DNA from: Mnemiopsis leidyi
Taxonomy: Eukaryota > Ctenophora > Tentaculata > Lobata > Bolinopsidae
NCBI GenBank assembly: GCA_000226015.1
Contig: JH154797.1
Span: 96,628 to 160,627, forward strand
Reading direction: 5' to 3'
DNA length: 64,000 nucleotides
In this document: in pieces, positions 52,522 to 62,520 of the stretch
How positions within the stretch are numbered: position 1 is the first letter of the stretch
How the letters are laid out: every line of letters begins with the position of its first letter
Position numbers and translations under genes: made by a program
The notes under the pieces: generated by a model
Seen by the model: only the letters and a program-made list of their open reading frames with translations
The model's database searches: none
What the model was told of the DNA's origin: nothing

Positions 52522-55132
52522 TCACTCTATGTCATTCAATAGATAATGTCCATAGCTAATAGTTGAAATGCCATCTTCTAGAATGAACTTTTTATCATCA
52601 AACGAAGAGAGAGCCTGCTTCTTGACTTCGATTGAGAACAACTGTCTATTGAAGGAACGAATCGCCCGATTTACACAGGAGGAGACCCCTGACTTTTCCA
52701 GCACGTTTTTGTAGTCTTGATGGGATATGTTTCTTTGAGCAGCCCTAGAAACACCTTTGGCAGTTACACTGTGACTAGTTAGGCAGGATTCCGAGCATTT
52801 GTGATCTTTAGAACATTGTAGACGTTGAGTAAGGAGTGAGTACATCTTTGGCTTTAGTGCGATAACCTCTCTGATAATTTCTCCGGGCTTTTCATCAGAA
52901 AACTTTCCAGGCACTTTTCTGTTAGAAGTTTCCTTAAATCTAGCCAGAGGACCTCTGTCTGAGTATCCTGCCAGGTCCATGTAATGTCTTAGACTATGCA
53001 AATCAGCATATCCGTCATTTGTGTACACTGCATATATGAAACTGTCAGTATCACTTAGGACTAGTTTCAGGGCATTATCATACTTGGGTTTTAGTACATT
53101 GTACCAGAAATCTCCCATAATACACTTGGCATTCTCCAATATAACAAACCCACATGCAATGGGCTTGCTTAGAAGCACCGTTTTCTTCAGTGTCTGCACA
53201 AGCGTTACATCTTCATCTAAGACTCTAAACCCTGTATAATACTACTTTCAGAACTACTGTATTTCAAATAGTTTGGTTAACAAAATTTCAGTTTGAAAAT
53301 ATGATATATTTCTTTTTTAATTTCAAGTTTCAATTTTACTGAGAATCTTAAAAAACAAACAAAGTGGCAGAACCTGTGTACTGTGGCTTTGCAATGATCT
53401 TTTGAGCTTTTTTCTTTTCTTTCACTGCGATGACGTTGGTTCGTTTTCTAATGTCCTCGATGCATTTCCCGTAGATGGCGTTGTTACACAACTTAAAAAG
53501 GTCCGACGAAAATTTAGTCTTGGATTCCAGTCGCATTCTAGAATTGAAGTCAATGTAAGGCTTGAGGAAGGCACTCTGGTCAGCTGCTAAAACACGATGA
53601 ACCTTCACGAGCTTTAGCCCTTGACTAATACAAAGCTGCAAGTTTTTCAAAGACATGGTGTACTTGCGCTTATTAGTGAGGTCTGGACAGAGTTTCATGG
53701 AAGACAAAAATTTTTTGCCAGTTTTCTCTAGGAAATTCCTATTGTAGTTGGACAGTTGACTCTCTTGCACTGCTTTTCTTTCAACTGCGAGAGGATAGTC
53801 ATTGTGCCAATCATGAATTTCTCTGGGGTAATCCAGATCAACTTCTAAAATATAGCAAGTGTCACCATCTGCATCAAGATCATATATGTTTAGAGATTCG
53901 ATGTCTTTCTTTTCTAGCCATCTGAAGTTACCAACGGGCAGAGGCTTTGACATAGATGCTCCATAAAGATTGTTTGCGTCTACATAATGTATAAAAGAAG
54001 TGGGCTTAGTTGGATCAAAGTTGTCGAGATAAGGATTGTTTGCTGCAAAGTGCCTGTGATTGATGGTGCAGACACCACCTCTCAGCCCATCTTCGACAAA
54101 TGTATACTGATCCAAGTCTGAGATAAGCTCAACTTCGACATTAGTCATTTTTAGCATGGCATCCCATGTAAAACCTGGTAGACTTAAATAATGACAGGGA
54201 TCTAAGCCATAGTTTTTCAAGCACAGCTCTCTAAAATATTCAAAGATGTCACAGAGAAGTAGTGCATCTGACTTTACATAAAGATCCATGTAATCTCTCA
54301 GATTTTTGCAGCCAAATTCTGCAAAAGTTCCCAGAGCCCTCTCATAGTCAGCATCAGATATTTCTTCTTCCTTAAGCTTGTTGAAGAAAGCCTTCTTTGG
54401 AGGGATTTGTCGTTCTTTTAAGACATCGAATGATGAGGCATAGTCGTAAAAGTAGACCCCTTTATTCATTAAACTCTTGTAGGTTTTAGGAAACGCTTCT
54501 TGCAGGCGTTTGAATGCAGTCTCATCAGATTTCTTTAGGTCATCAGCAAGTTTATCCAGAGATGAGGATAGGAAAGCAAAGCTGTCTAGAAACGTAAATT
54601 GCTCTGTAAAGACAGCCTTGAACTTTTCCAGATTTTCTGGAACTATGTCTATCCTCCCATAAGACTTAATAAGCTCAAGGATGAATATATTCATGTCATA
54701 AGACTTGAGATTATGACAGAGAGCCGGAACTTTCTTAGTCCTGTTAAAGAAATTTATATTGCAGATGTTGTGTGCAGCTCCTCTAAAGTTATTCTTCTTC
54801 ACACTGTGGTCATGATCTCTTACAGGATAGTTATATTCCGACTCCCAATCTAGGTCTTTGCCACAGATGTGACAGTGAGTGGAACACTCAAAGATCCTCT
54901 TATCCTTTTCTGTCATGTCAATAGGATGTTGATGATCTTCGTAACAATCCATCATCGTCTCGTATATATCATTAAGCTCATACATAAACTTTTCTACAAG
55001 CTCTGTCGGATCAGGACAACTAAAATTGACAACCTTTTTCTCGTAGTCTTCAAAAACAGATTCCGTCACGATGGAGAAAGCGACTGGCACGTGTTTTTTG
55101 ATATTTGACTGTTTTGGCTGTTCTGCCTTCAT
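52522..55132 (-). CDS. Protein-primed family B DNA polymerase (Polinton/Maverick-like), C-terminal two-thirds
   Basis: Reading runs from 55132 to 53374 and, after a probable GT-AG intron of 142 bases (53373-53232), from 53231 to the stop at 52522. Phases match across the intron and all stops fall inside it. Visible features: a CHICGKDL zinc-binding motif and a NICN segment; an exonuclease-region motif (ALCHNLKSYDMN); polymerase motif A as DANNLYGASM; motif B as KLCNNAIYGK; motif C as SDTDS; and the family's usual ending, DDKKFILEDG then YGHY. The catalytic aspartates of motifs A and C are kept. This is the DNA_pol_B_2 type that uses a terminal protein in Polintons/adintovirus-like elements and linear plasmids. 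The N-terminal third lies in a different frame (55050-56390). No partner genes are recognisable, so the element is probably a stranded remnant. Confidence 0.85.
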
Positions 55133-56390
55133 CTGTCATTGGAACAGTGAGACATTCAAAATCAAAGTACACAGCAAACAATTTCTTGTCTTGCTTATGT
55201 GTAGCATTGAACTTGATCGCTGTTCCTGGCTCAGGCATCCTTGTAATTTGATTAACGCCTTGATGACAGTACTGTCCATGGTCTGACAGGAGATCAGCTG
55301 TGGTAAAGCCATGAAGACAGCGTCTACAGTAGTGCATAGAATTATGATACTTAGTTCGGTGACGCATAAAGGCGTTAAAGTTCTTGATCAAAAGATAGTG
55401 ACCCGTGAACTCATCCCGTATGTAGAGTAGATCAACCTGTCTTCCCAGTCCACAACCATGGTGTAATGGTACAACAGATTCATCCTCCGTGCACCACTCA
55501 AATACAGATATTGATAGATTGTTAAGTGCTTCCACTTTTCCTATATGTGCTATCTTGATCGGAAACTGGAGACCATCTAACGTCACTGCATCAATGTTGG
55601 TCAGATACTTAGTGTACCGCTCAGGATGTTTACTGACCGGATACAGCTTGGCGAGAATGCAGTAGAGGAAACACTTGTTATCAGGAGCATTCACATTAAG
55701 GACAGACTTCATTTTCTTTACAGTCGGTGGGATTTTGACTTTTCCACTCCCTGCCAATGGATGGTAATGGCTGCCCTCAAGAAAAGCAGCATGTAATCCC
55801 TCAAACTGCCAACCTGAGCCATTTCTTTCATATAGCTCAATTTGGCCTTTTAAGTAGATGCGTGATCTGATGAGATACTTTTCTAGATCATCTCCCAGTA
55901 TGATTGGTTCAATGATTGAACGAAAAACTTTGTTAGCATACTCTCTTCCTTCGTAGGAATCCTGGAAGAAACCTAATTCTAGCACAACTTGAGCTTTTAT
56001 CGGGTGCTGGCTGACAAGATCTTGTATGCAGGTACCTGCTGCTGCCACAGCATTGGATAGGAGTTTCTCGTAATCTCTACTCTTCTCTATGTTGAGCTTG
56101 AATTTACGAAAACATCCCTCTACAGAAGAAGATTCCAAATTACTTTGGAGTAATGTACAATCGTCTCTATTGCACAGTGTTTCATCAACCTGATCTCGAC
56201 ATAATACCATATGTCTGAAAAGTAAGTCTGTACGTATCATCTTTTTACAGAACCTACATTCTCGATCTGGGTTGTGAATTTTCATGTGCCGTTCAAGGTT
56301 GTCCGATCTCATTTGCTGGTTACATGTAGGACATTGAACTTTTATATGCTTGTCAGCAGTACCAGCAAATAGATCTGCACTTCTCTTCAT
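55050..56390 (-). CDS. N-terminal third of the same Polinton-like DNA polymerase, separate frame
   Basis: The frame begins with ATG at 56390 and has 446 codons. The start shows two zinc-finger-like units (CPTCNQQMRSDNLERH, then CRFCKKM with a distal HMVLC). Later come the typical C-x2-C / H-x5-C unit around MHYCRRCLHGF and the first exonuclease motif, YFDFECLT. Directly after that motif the frame stops matching the family and ends, while the downstream part continues in the next frame, with the two frames overlapping by 83 bases. I read this as one ancestral gene with a frame break near 55110-55132; a sequencing error or a frameshift-expressed fusion are alternatives. The C2H2-like fingers suggest DNA or protein contacts. 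Confidence 0.8.
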   Translation of the reverse strand: MKRSADLFAGTADKHIKVQCPTCNQQMRSDNLERHMKIHNPDRECRFCKKMIRTDLLFRHMVLCRDQVDETLCNRDDCTLLQSNLESSSVEGCFRKFKLNIEKSRDYEKLLSNAVAAAGTCIQDLVSQHPIKAQVVLELGFFQDSYEGREYANKVFRSIIEPIILGDDLEKYLIRSRIYLKGQIELYERNGSGWQFEGLHAAFLEGSHYHPLAGSGKVKIPPTVKKMKSVLNVNAPDNKCFLYCILAKLYPVSKHPERYTKYLTNIDAVTLDGLQFPIKIAHIGKVEALNNLSISVFEWCTEDESVVPLHHGCGLGRQVDLLYIRDEFTGHYLLIKNFNAFMRHRTKYHNSMHYCRRCLHGFTTADLLSDHGQYCHQGVNQITRMPEPGTAIKFNATHKQDKKLFAVYFDFECLTVPMTDEGRTAKTVKYQKTRASRFLHRDGICF

Positions 56391-57879
56391 TGCAGTCTCT
56401 TATCTGTAACAATTCTGTTTCAGAAGCCTAAAACTCTGCAGGTAGAAATGAATAGATAGGCGATTGCACGACCTCCTTTTATAGAATGATTTCTCCCAAT
56501 TTCTTTTATCTAGCGGAAAAATATCTCAATCTCGTAAGGAAGATAAAAAACAAACAAAAATTACCATCAAATTAAATGTTATCGTTTACCTTAACAAACC
56601 TTCTCAGTAATCTAATGAGCAAGGATCCAGGTATTCTCTAAAAACATACGCTGTTAATCAAAGTTTTATGAGAGCATCATTACATAGAGGTTTGAAAATC
56701 CGACTATCAGCTTATTAGATAGAGAAAAAAAATTGAATTCAGAAGTTAAGAAAATATCTAAAATTGAAATCACCTTTATTCTCAACAACTGACAGGAAAT
56801 TGTTCCCTTCCTCCGGTTTCAAGCGTGTACTAGCAGAAATGAATTAATAATCTATTGGAATACTTCATTTTATAGGAGAATCATAGCTATAACGAAGCAG
56901 ATCGAAGTCTTCTTGCATCAAAAAAGCAAATAAACAACTACGATTAAAATCCAAAGGCTGCTCAGGTAAGCTCGTGTGATAAAAAAAGGTAAGAAGAATC
57001 CGGAAATTAAGGTCTCAAAAAAACTTGCTTACCTTAGTTCTTCACTTTCCTCTTTAAAAAGTCGACTAAAACTTATTGCAACACAACAGCTACGTGGTCA
57101 ACGCGGAATAAAAGCTGAGAGACCAGCTAATTGTTTACCATCCAGCTGGGGCCGCAGCTTGTTTTAAACAGTAATTTGGGGCAATAAGGTGGTGTAGGTG
57201 GTCTCCTTACATCATAACAGAAACAGAGCTCACATCCGTTGCGGGAATAATGAGACCATTGTTAGCCAGATGGTGTCTATATTACAGTCTCTCAGCATAC
57301 TGAGAGTTTCACATTCTATGTGGTCTGACTAGCTCAAGTTGTAGTCGTCACGGAATATGTGTATGCAGGATTATGCCCCCCCCCCATTGCAAGGTCGTGG
57401 GACGTGTTAAAAAACGTTGTATAGTAAAAAAAGGTCATAAAAGTGTCTCGTTATAGTGAGAAACAAACAAAATACTGTACCCGTTCAGTAAACATAGAAA
57501 AGAAAAGTCATAAAAAGTGTCTCGTTATAGTGAGAAACAAACAAAAACAGGTGGCTCACGAAACGCTGGGGTACCGGGGCTATTATAGACACTACTAATA
57601 CCGTTCTCTCTATGATATACCGTTCTCTAAATCTACTGGTATAACTTTAAGTAAGAACGTTATTTAACTTCTCCTAGTCAGCTGCTTCCACAGGCAGTGT
57701 CTTGTATTATATTCAAATCTTCCTGATCCCGCTCTGAATATTAATGCAATTGGGTATTACTGGTAATGTACTACCGGGAACAGAAATCATCATCATATTT
57801 AAAACTCCAAATAATGAATAGATATGATTTAAGTCTTACTAAATTACCATAGTGATTTTACATCTTCTTCTCTCGGCAG
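56391..57879. other. AT-rich spacer between the polymerase and Kelch exons
   Basis: I looked for the missing 5' Kelch exons here and found none. The only clear structure is a duplicated block at 57424-57546. A C run is present at 57378-57386. No terminal inverted repeat of the polymerase-bearing element could be identified. Confidence 0.55.
57424..57546. repeat. Spaced direct duplication, about 45 bp
   Basis: A block reading GTCATAAAAGTGTCTCGTTA through GAGAAACAAACAAAA occurs at about 57434 and 57506 with minor differences. The copies are about 72 bp apart. There is no coding context. Confidence 0.8.
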
Positions 57880-58668
57880 GTATGCGGTCGGAGTAACTTC
57901 TCTGAATAATTCTATCTATGCTGTGGGTGGACTAGACGGCACGAGACCTCTGGCGACTGTTGAGAGGTAAAGTTTCTTTCTCCTCCTCATCCTCTCTCTT
58001 TGTATCGCCTTCTTCCATCCCCTTTCTATTGACAATATTTCTCTCTCCTTCATTCGTCTTCCCTCCCTTCCACTTTATCCGTCTCCCTCTCGCCTTTCTT
58101 CACTCTATCTTACTTGTTCCTTGCTTTCTTCCCCTCCTCCTTCTTCCGTCTCCAGGTCTTTTTGATCCTTTATCCCTCTATATATATGATTTCTACCAGT
58201 CAGCACTTCAGGTACGATCCCCGAGCAGACAAATGGAGTGCGGTATGTGAGATGGACACGCAGAGAGCTGGTGTCGACGTTGCAGTTCTAAACGAGAATC
58301 TTTACTCAGTCGGGGGTAAGACCTTCACTCTGTCCTCCCCTCACCCCTCACCCCCCTCAGTCGGGGGTAAGACCTTTACTCTGTCCTCCTCCCCCCTTCA
58401 CACTTCGACCAGTCCTATTCTAGTTACATTAGTTCAGGTTCAATAATAATTGTATCATTATATTCAAGTTTAACTGTATTACTGATTACGTCACTTAAAG
58501 ATAACTTTTTGCACCGATCACGTGACCGCACTGCACTCAGGTATCCTGGGTTCGTCACCACTACAGACCGTGGAAAAACTCGACATTCGAGCCAACAAGT
58601 GGGTATACGTCGCAGAGATGAGTATACCTCGCGTGGACGCCGGGGCCGGATCTATCTCCTTACTTTAG
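57880..58668 (+). CDS. Kelch-repeat protein, last three exons only (Kelch-like/BTB-Kelch type)
   Basis: Exons 57880-57966, 58212-58315 and 58541-58668 have GT-AG boundaries and matching phases; the last ends in TAG. They encode about 105 residues forming roughly two and a half Kelch blades: NNSIYAVGGLDG, then YDPRADKWSAVCEM and NENLYSVGG, then VEKLDIRANKWVYVAEM. Each shows the double glycine and the spaced Tyr/Trp of the repeat. The position at the C-terminus, and the blade sequences, resemble KLHL-type substrate adaptors for cullin-3 ubiquitin ligases, but no BTB or BACK exon is visible, so that is inference. The 5' exons are not found in the 7 kb upstream, which holds the polymerase-bearing element on the other strand. 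The gene may be split by that insertion, or be a partial copy. The first donor region of the second intron is duplicated. Confidence 0.8.
58305..58389 (+). repeat. Duplicated exon end and splice donor in the Kelch gene
   Basis: CTCAGTCGGGGgtaagacct and the following TTCACTCTGTCCTCC-type tail occur at 58305 and 58356, a period of 51 bp with one base change. The first is the true exon end. The second lies within the intron, preceded by CCCCCCTCAG, so it also carries a pyrimidine tract and AG. Confidence 0.9.
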
Positions 58669-59830
58669 ATGATGACGTCATTATAGTTTTGTGGGTGTGA
58701 CGTCATCATTTTCGAATAATTGTTCGAAATGTGAACGTAACAAAATAACTTTGAACTATATGACGAAATCACGAGTTCATTGCTGTCACCTCCTCATATT
58801 TGACCAACGCTGCTAATCATGATTTTGTGTTATACATAGTTTGTTTCTCAAAATATGTTGGATTAACTCAAATTTTAAGCTTACCTAAATTTTATACTGC
58901 TGTTCCAAAACTGTGAAATGTTTTTTCACTTTTAAAGTTTTCATGGTTTCTTGCTTATCTTATCAGGACTGGATGATATTTATTTCAGTTGTTTGTTACA
59001 TGACTTGTGGATTTGTTTTAAAAACCTTGATTTGCTTCCCCCTGTTCTTCTACGAAAGTTATATCATAATTTAAATTGTAGACCGTTTTCATCCGTGGCA
59101 CAGTCGTTAAATTTTTTACTTTTCATATTATCTATCTATTCTCATAGTTTTCAAAATGAGTGAATATTATTTAGATTATGATGGAATTCTTTCTATTGAT
59201 ATTATGAATTTAGAGTTCATGTCAATGATAATCTGGTAGCCAAATCACAAGTATGATGTTTGGGGGCACTATTATTGTATAGGCACAATGCATAATTTAA
59301 ATACGATTGTGAATTGCATCTGTAAATGTTTAAAAAATTTATTGTTAACTGGAAAAATGCTTGGTGTAGCAAAATGCTTTAAGTTTGAGTTTAACTTTTG
59401 ACTCTTAGTAAACTATTAAGAGGGCCGTGAGCCAACGTACCTGAAAATCCGATTTTGATCCTGTTCTTAAAAATTTTTGATTTTGGGAGTTATTTATATC
59501 ATTTATCATTGATCATCGATGAAATATGATTCATAATGCATGCAGCTGAAGAGGTATTTAATTTTTATCCTTATTTATGAAAATTTATTGCTATGTATTG
59601 ATGCATGTTAACCAATAGCAAAATTAATGTTAGAATGTCAAACCTGAAATCAAAGTTTACTTTCCATTGTTCATCATTCACCATTCCACATTCCTGTTTT
59701 CCCGTCTACCCAGTCGGAATTTCAAATAAACTAAAGTTTATAACTGGCTTAAGCCTGAGGAGTAGCGGTATAGCCGTACAGAGTTTATTTCATGTTTTGG
59801 CCCATTTCGCGGCATGAGGGCTATGCATGG
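58669..59830. other. AT-rich sequence downstream of the Kelch gene
   Basis: No coding exon or RNA gene is recognised. The frames are short. It gives way to a GC-rich repeat nest at about 59830. Confidence 0.55.
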
Positions 59831-60028
59831 GGTGTCAACGGGCGATGCGCGTCTATAAGACTGTAGAAACTAGAATTTCTTCGAAATTCACCAAAGCGCG
59901 TGATGGCCTTGACGAGATTATATCCGTCTACCGTTCTAACGAAGCGATCTCGTTCAGCTTTAAATTTAGCTCATAGCTGCGTGCTGCGTGAATCGGGTAT
60001 CACCGCGACAAGTGATGGCCGCGAAGTT

Positions 60029-60254
60029 GTCTGACTTTGTCCGACCCTCAATCAAAATAAGAAATCTCCGCGCGTCCTAGTAGATCGAGAATAAAATGAC
60101 GGGAGGATGTGCGCTGCTGTACAAGTTGTACAGCAGCCCGCACCCTCCCGTCATTTTATTCCATATTCAAAAGCAATGAGGGTCGGTTGTACGGCAGCGC
60201 GCACCCTCCCGTCATTTTATTCTCCGGGAGAATGAGGGTCGGACACAGTCAAAC
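60029..60254. repeat. Nested inverted repeats with a near-perfect 73-bp central palindrome
   Basis: The outer arms GTCTGACTTTGTCCGACCCT (60029) and their inverse at 60233-60254 enclose a palindrome with 36-base arms at 60089-60124 and 60126-60161 (four mismatches, one-base centre). The right arm is also repeated directly at 60188-60222. The core of an arm is TGACGGGAGGATGTGCG. Confidence 0.9.
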
Positions 60255-60359
60255 AAGAAAGTCGGACAAAGTTTTTCGAGGTGTTACCCGACTAGTGTGT
60301 AGTGCGCGGCGCGGCTTGCAGCTGTTCGTTATAACGCGTTAGAGATCGTTAAACGGATA

Positions 60360-60631
60360 TTGACGAGATAATATCCGTTTCGCCATGAGAGCAGCAAGTT
60401 AAGCTGCGAGACGCGCGCGAGTCTTGTCTCACGTTGTGACCCCGGGGGGGCGTGGCCGCGAGTCTTGTCTCACGTTGTGACCCCGGGGGGGGGCGTGGCC
60501 GCGCTGCGCGCGGCCACGCCGCCGCGCGCTTCGCGCGCGCCGGAGGCCGCCGCTTCGCGGCAGCAGGGCTATGCAACGTGTAGCAACGCGAGTCAGGTCA
60601 CACCTTGACAAGACGGATATTATCTCGTCAA
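60360..60631. mobile_element. Candidate 272-bp non-autonomous foldback/MITE-like element
   Basis: Perfect 19-bp terminal inverted repeats, TTGACGAGATAATATCCGT at 60360-60378 and its complement at 60613-60631, enclose very GC-rich sequence. Inside are a tandem duplication of about 41 bp (60417-60500) and three successive hairpins: 60492-60520 (12-bp stem), 60523-60539 (7-bp stem) and 60546-60561 (5-bp stem). There is no open frame of substance. A further copy of the terminal motif at 59909 suggests the end belongs to a family. Target-site duplications were not identified. Confidence 0.5.
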
Positions 60632-61226
60632 GACAAAAGTCAGACAAGTGGCGCGCGCGCAAAATAAGGCTCTGCTCTGATTAGAGCAAGGCGGCAGCCA
60701 TCAAGCCAGGGTGCTAGAATTGGCGCACTACCTCTGGTAGCGCGCAAAAGGGATTTGGTTAGAACAAATGACTTTCTGAAATTTGCCCATCAGCCATGGT
60801 TACTGGCGTCGCGTAAAAAGTTTCATAATGAGCAAGGATCCTCAACGGGCGATGCGCGTCTAGAATTTCTGCGTGACAGCGCGTGATGGCCGCGACAGTA
60901 GGTTATCAACCTACAAAAGGATCCAAACAAGTTTCCCAATGTCAATTGTCAGAGACTCAAAGAATTCAAATTTTTTATTTATGTTTTATATATTTTTGAT
61001 TGTAAACAGTTTATTACAAATTGATGAATTATGAAAGTATGTATAAGGTTTTGCAGGATGAAACAAAAGGGATGTATACGATTTTTAATAACTCATAACT
61101 GGGGCTCTTAAAACCCCACATCTGACACTAGAGTTTTTTAATCTAATACAGAAATGACAATAAATTGGAATTTTGACCTCAGTTTTTGATTTTTGACCAC
61201 TGTCATGTTGTATTGGTATTGTAATT

Positions 61227-61310
61227 GGTATTTGTTACATCTGTACCCAAGCTTTTACAGGGGTTCCTGTAAGAGTCTAGATCTTTTAATAGAAACCCTC
61301 CTCATATTAA
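61227..61310 (+). repeat. Dispersed repeat family, copy B
   Basis: It corresponds block by block to 27725-27815 (TATTTGTTACATCTGTACCC, GCTTTTACAG, TCTAGATCTTTTAA), in the same orientation. The family is unidentified. Confidence 0.6.
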
Positions 61311-61478
61311 TGATAAATTCTATACTACGTCCCAATAAGGTGCGTAAGATCTCAAATGTTAATACAACCACTATGATTTATATTTTGTCATAAAATAAAA
61401 CTGTTTACCGAAGAAATTGATGAACATTTACGACGAATCACCATCTGAACCCCTGATTGTCGACACATTTTTCAGTCA

Positions 61479-61517
61479 AGAGGAGATTACACAAATAATT
61501 TTTGTAATCTCCTCTCG
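61479..61517. repeat. Hairpin with 13-bp perfect stem next to the transposase end
   Basis: AGAGGAGATTACA and its exact complement are separated by 11 bases. It lies just beyond the 3' end of the transposase remnant and could be sub-terminal element sequence, though the arms differ from the CCGGGACACCC end at 62501. Confidence 0.7.
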
Positions 61518-61559
61518 ACGGCAGCAGTTAAATGAGACAAATCTTCCCTTGGTATCTTG

Positions 61560-62298
61560 TTAAAAGCAATTAGCAAAGGTAAGAGCCCTCTTCAGAGCAG
61601 CCATACTGGTAAATGGCTCTCTACCTAGACTGAAAATGATTCTTTTAACCTTTGTCCATAACCAAAAGTCAGCGGGAGTCAAATCCGGTGAGGAAGGTGG
61701 CCAGGAGAGAGGAAAATGCTTCCCTACTGCTCTACTAGGAATATTCTCCATAATCAGCTGTCTGGACTTCATGGCGGTATGAGAGGGCGCTCCGTCTTTC
61801 ATGAACCAAGAAGACCTCAGCTTACGCTGCTCGATATGTGAGCCATTTTTGTGAAAAAAGTAAGGACCAATTAGGCCTTTCGAGCTTACTGCGGCCCAAA
61901 CCATGACCATTATAGGCACAAGCTGGCTCTCAACAGGCCTCACGGCATCCTTATTAATCGTCCAGTAACTGTACTGATTCTTTTTTGAGCAATGCCGTCA
62001 CTGTTAAACCATGATTCGTCTGACTTTCTTTAGTAACCTTTGGCAAAGAATCGAGGATGCTTTTTGTTTCGAAATGTCCAACCTTTTTGATGCAGTGCAC
62101 AGAGAAAGACGCTGATTGATTTGATACAAACGTTCGACTTTCTGACTTCGGTCGCTGTTATTGCTGAAACTGACCCTTTCCTGTGGTCCCTGACTGCCCA
62201 TGGTCCTCAAACTTGTGCACAACCCTTTGGAGAGTACTAATGGCGGGTAAGTTATGAGTTTGGTATCGTGTCAGTTCCTGAACAACGGCGAACTTTAA
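61560..62298 (-). pseudogene. Broken Tc1/mariner-superfamily transposase
   Basis: Reading leftwards: an N-terminal helix-turn-helix segment (LKFAVVQELTRY ... ISTLQRVVHKFEDHG) is followed, after a frame change near 62200, by RSQKVERLYQINQR and LCTASKRLDISKQKASS. A further frame change leads to DESWFNSDG, the first catalytic Asp region. After a third change within an A run near 62005 the last frame (61943-61560) gives VMVWAAVSSKGLIG, FMKDGAPSHTA and SPDLTPADFWLW. Thirty-six residues separate the last two catalytic Asp, as in the invertebrate WPxRSPDLTPLDF group and unlike the 34 of classic mariners. The segment that should lie between the second HTH and DESWF is much too short. It is therefore inactive. 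Confidence 0.85.
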
Positions 62299-62500
62299 CC
62301 CAAGATCTGGTGGAAAGACACATTTCAAGAGCATATTTTTTATCCTCTAAACTTAACATCACAAAAGAGAACCAAAACTACATGAAATACTCATCTAGCT
62401 GTAAGGTACTCGAATGTTCATCGATTAACTCTCATCTCACGCATAGTTTGAGTCTTTATCTTGATCAGAAATGATTTTACAGCCATTTAGATTCCACGCA

Positions 62501-62520
62501 CTCAACCGGGACACCCTATA
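62501..62520 (-). mobile_element. Probable outer end (terminal repeat) of the mariner-like element
   Basis: The plus strand reads CTCAACCGGGACACCCTATA; inverted, TATAGGGTGTCCCGG is a typical Tc1/mariner terminus. It lies about 200 bases upstream of the transposase N-terminus, the expected place. I could not find its partner left of 61560, so the other end is lost or diverged. Confidence 0.6.

Larger units (their letters stand above)
59830..60900. repeat. GC-rich nest of direct and inverted repeats
   Basis: The block CAACGGGCGATGCGCGTCT, followed by TAGAATTTCT and GCGCGTGATGGCC, occurs at about 59837 and again at 60842 in the same orientation. Between the copies lie the long palindrome at 60089-60161, the outer inverted pair 60029-60050 / 60233-60254, and the 272-bp unit at 60360-60631. 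A segment TTGACGAGATTATATCCGT at 59909 is a direct copy of that unit's terminal repeat. CpG is dense in an otherwise AT-rich window. Several short frames here are by-products of the repeats. A composite or solo-end remnant of a DNA transposon is possible. Confidence 0.7.

Noticed and set aside
60349-60662. Ala/Arg-rich minus-strand frames
   Set aside because: They are by-products of GC-rich hairpins and a tandem duplication inside the candidate foldback unit.
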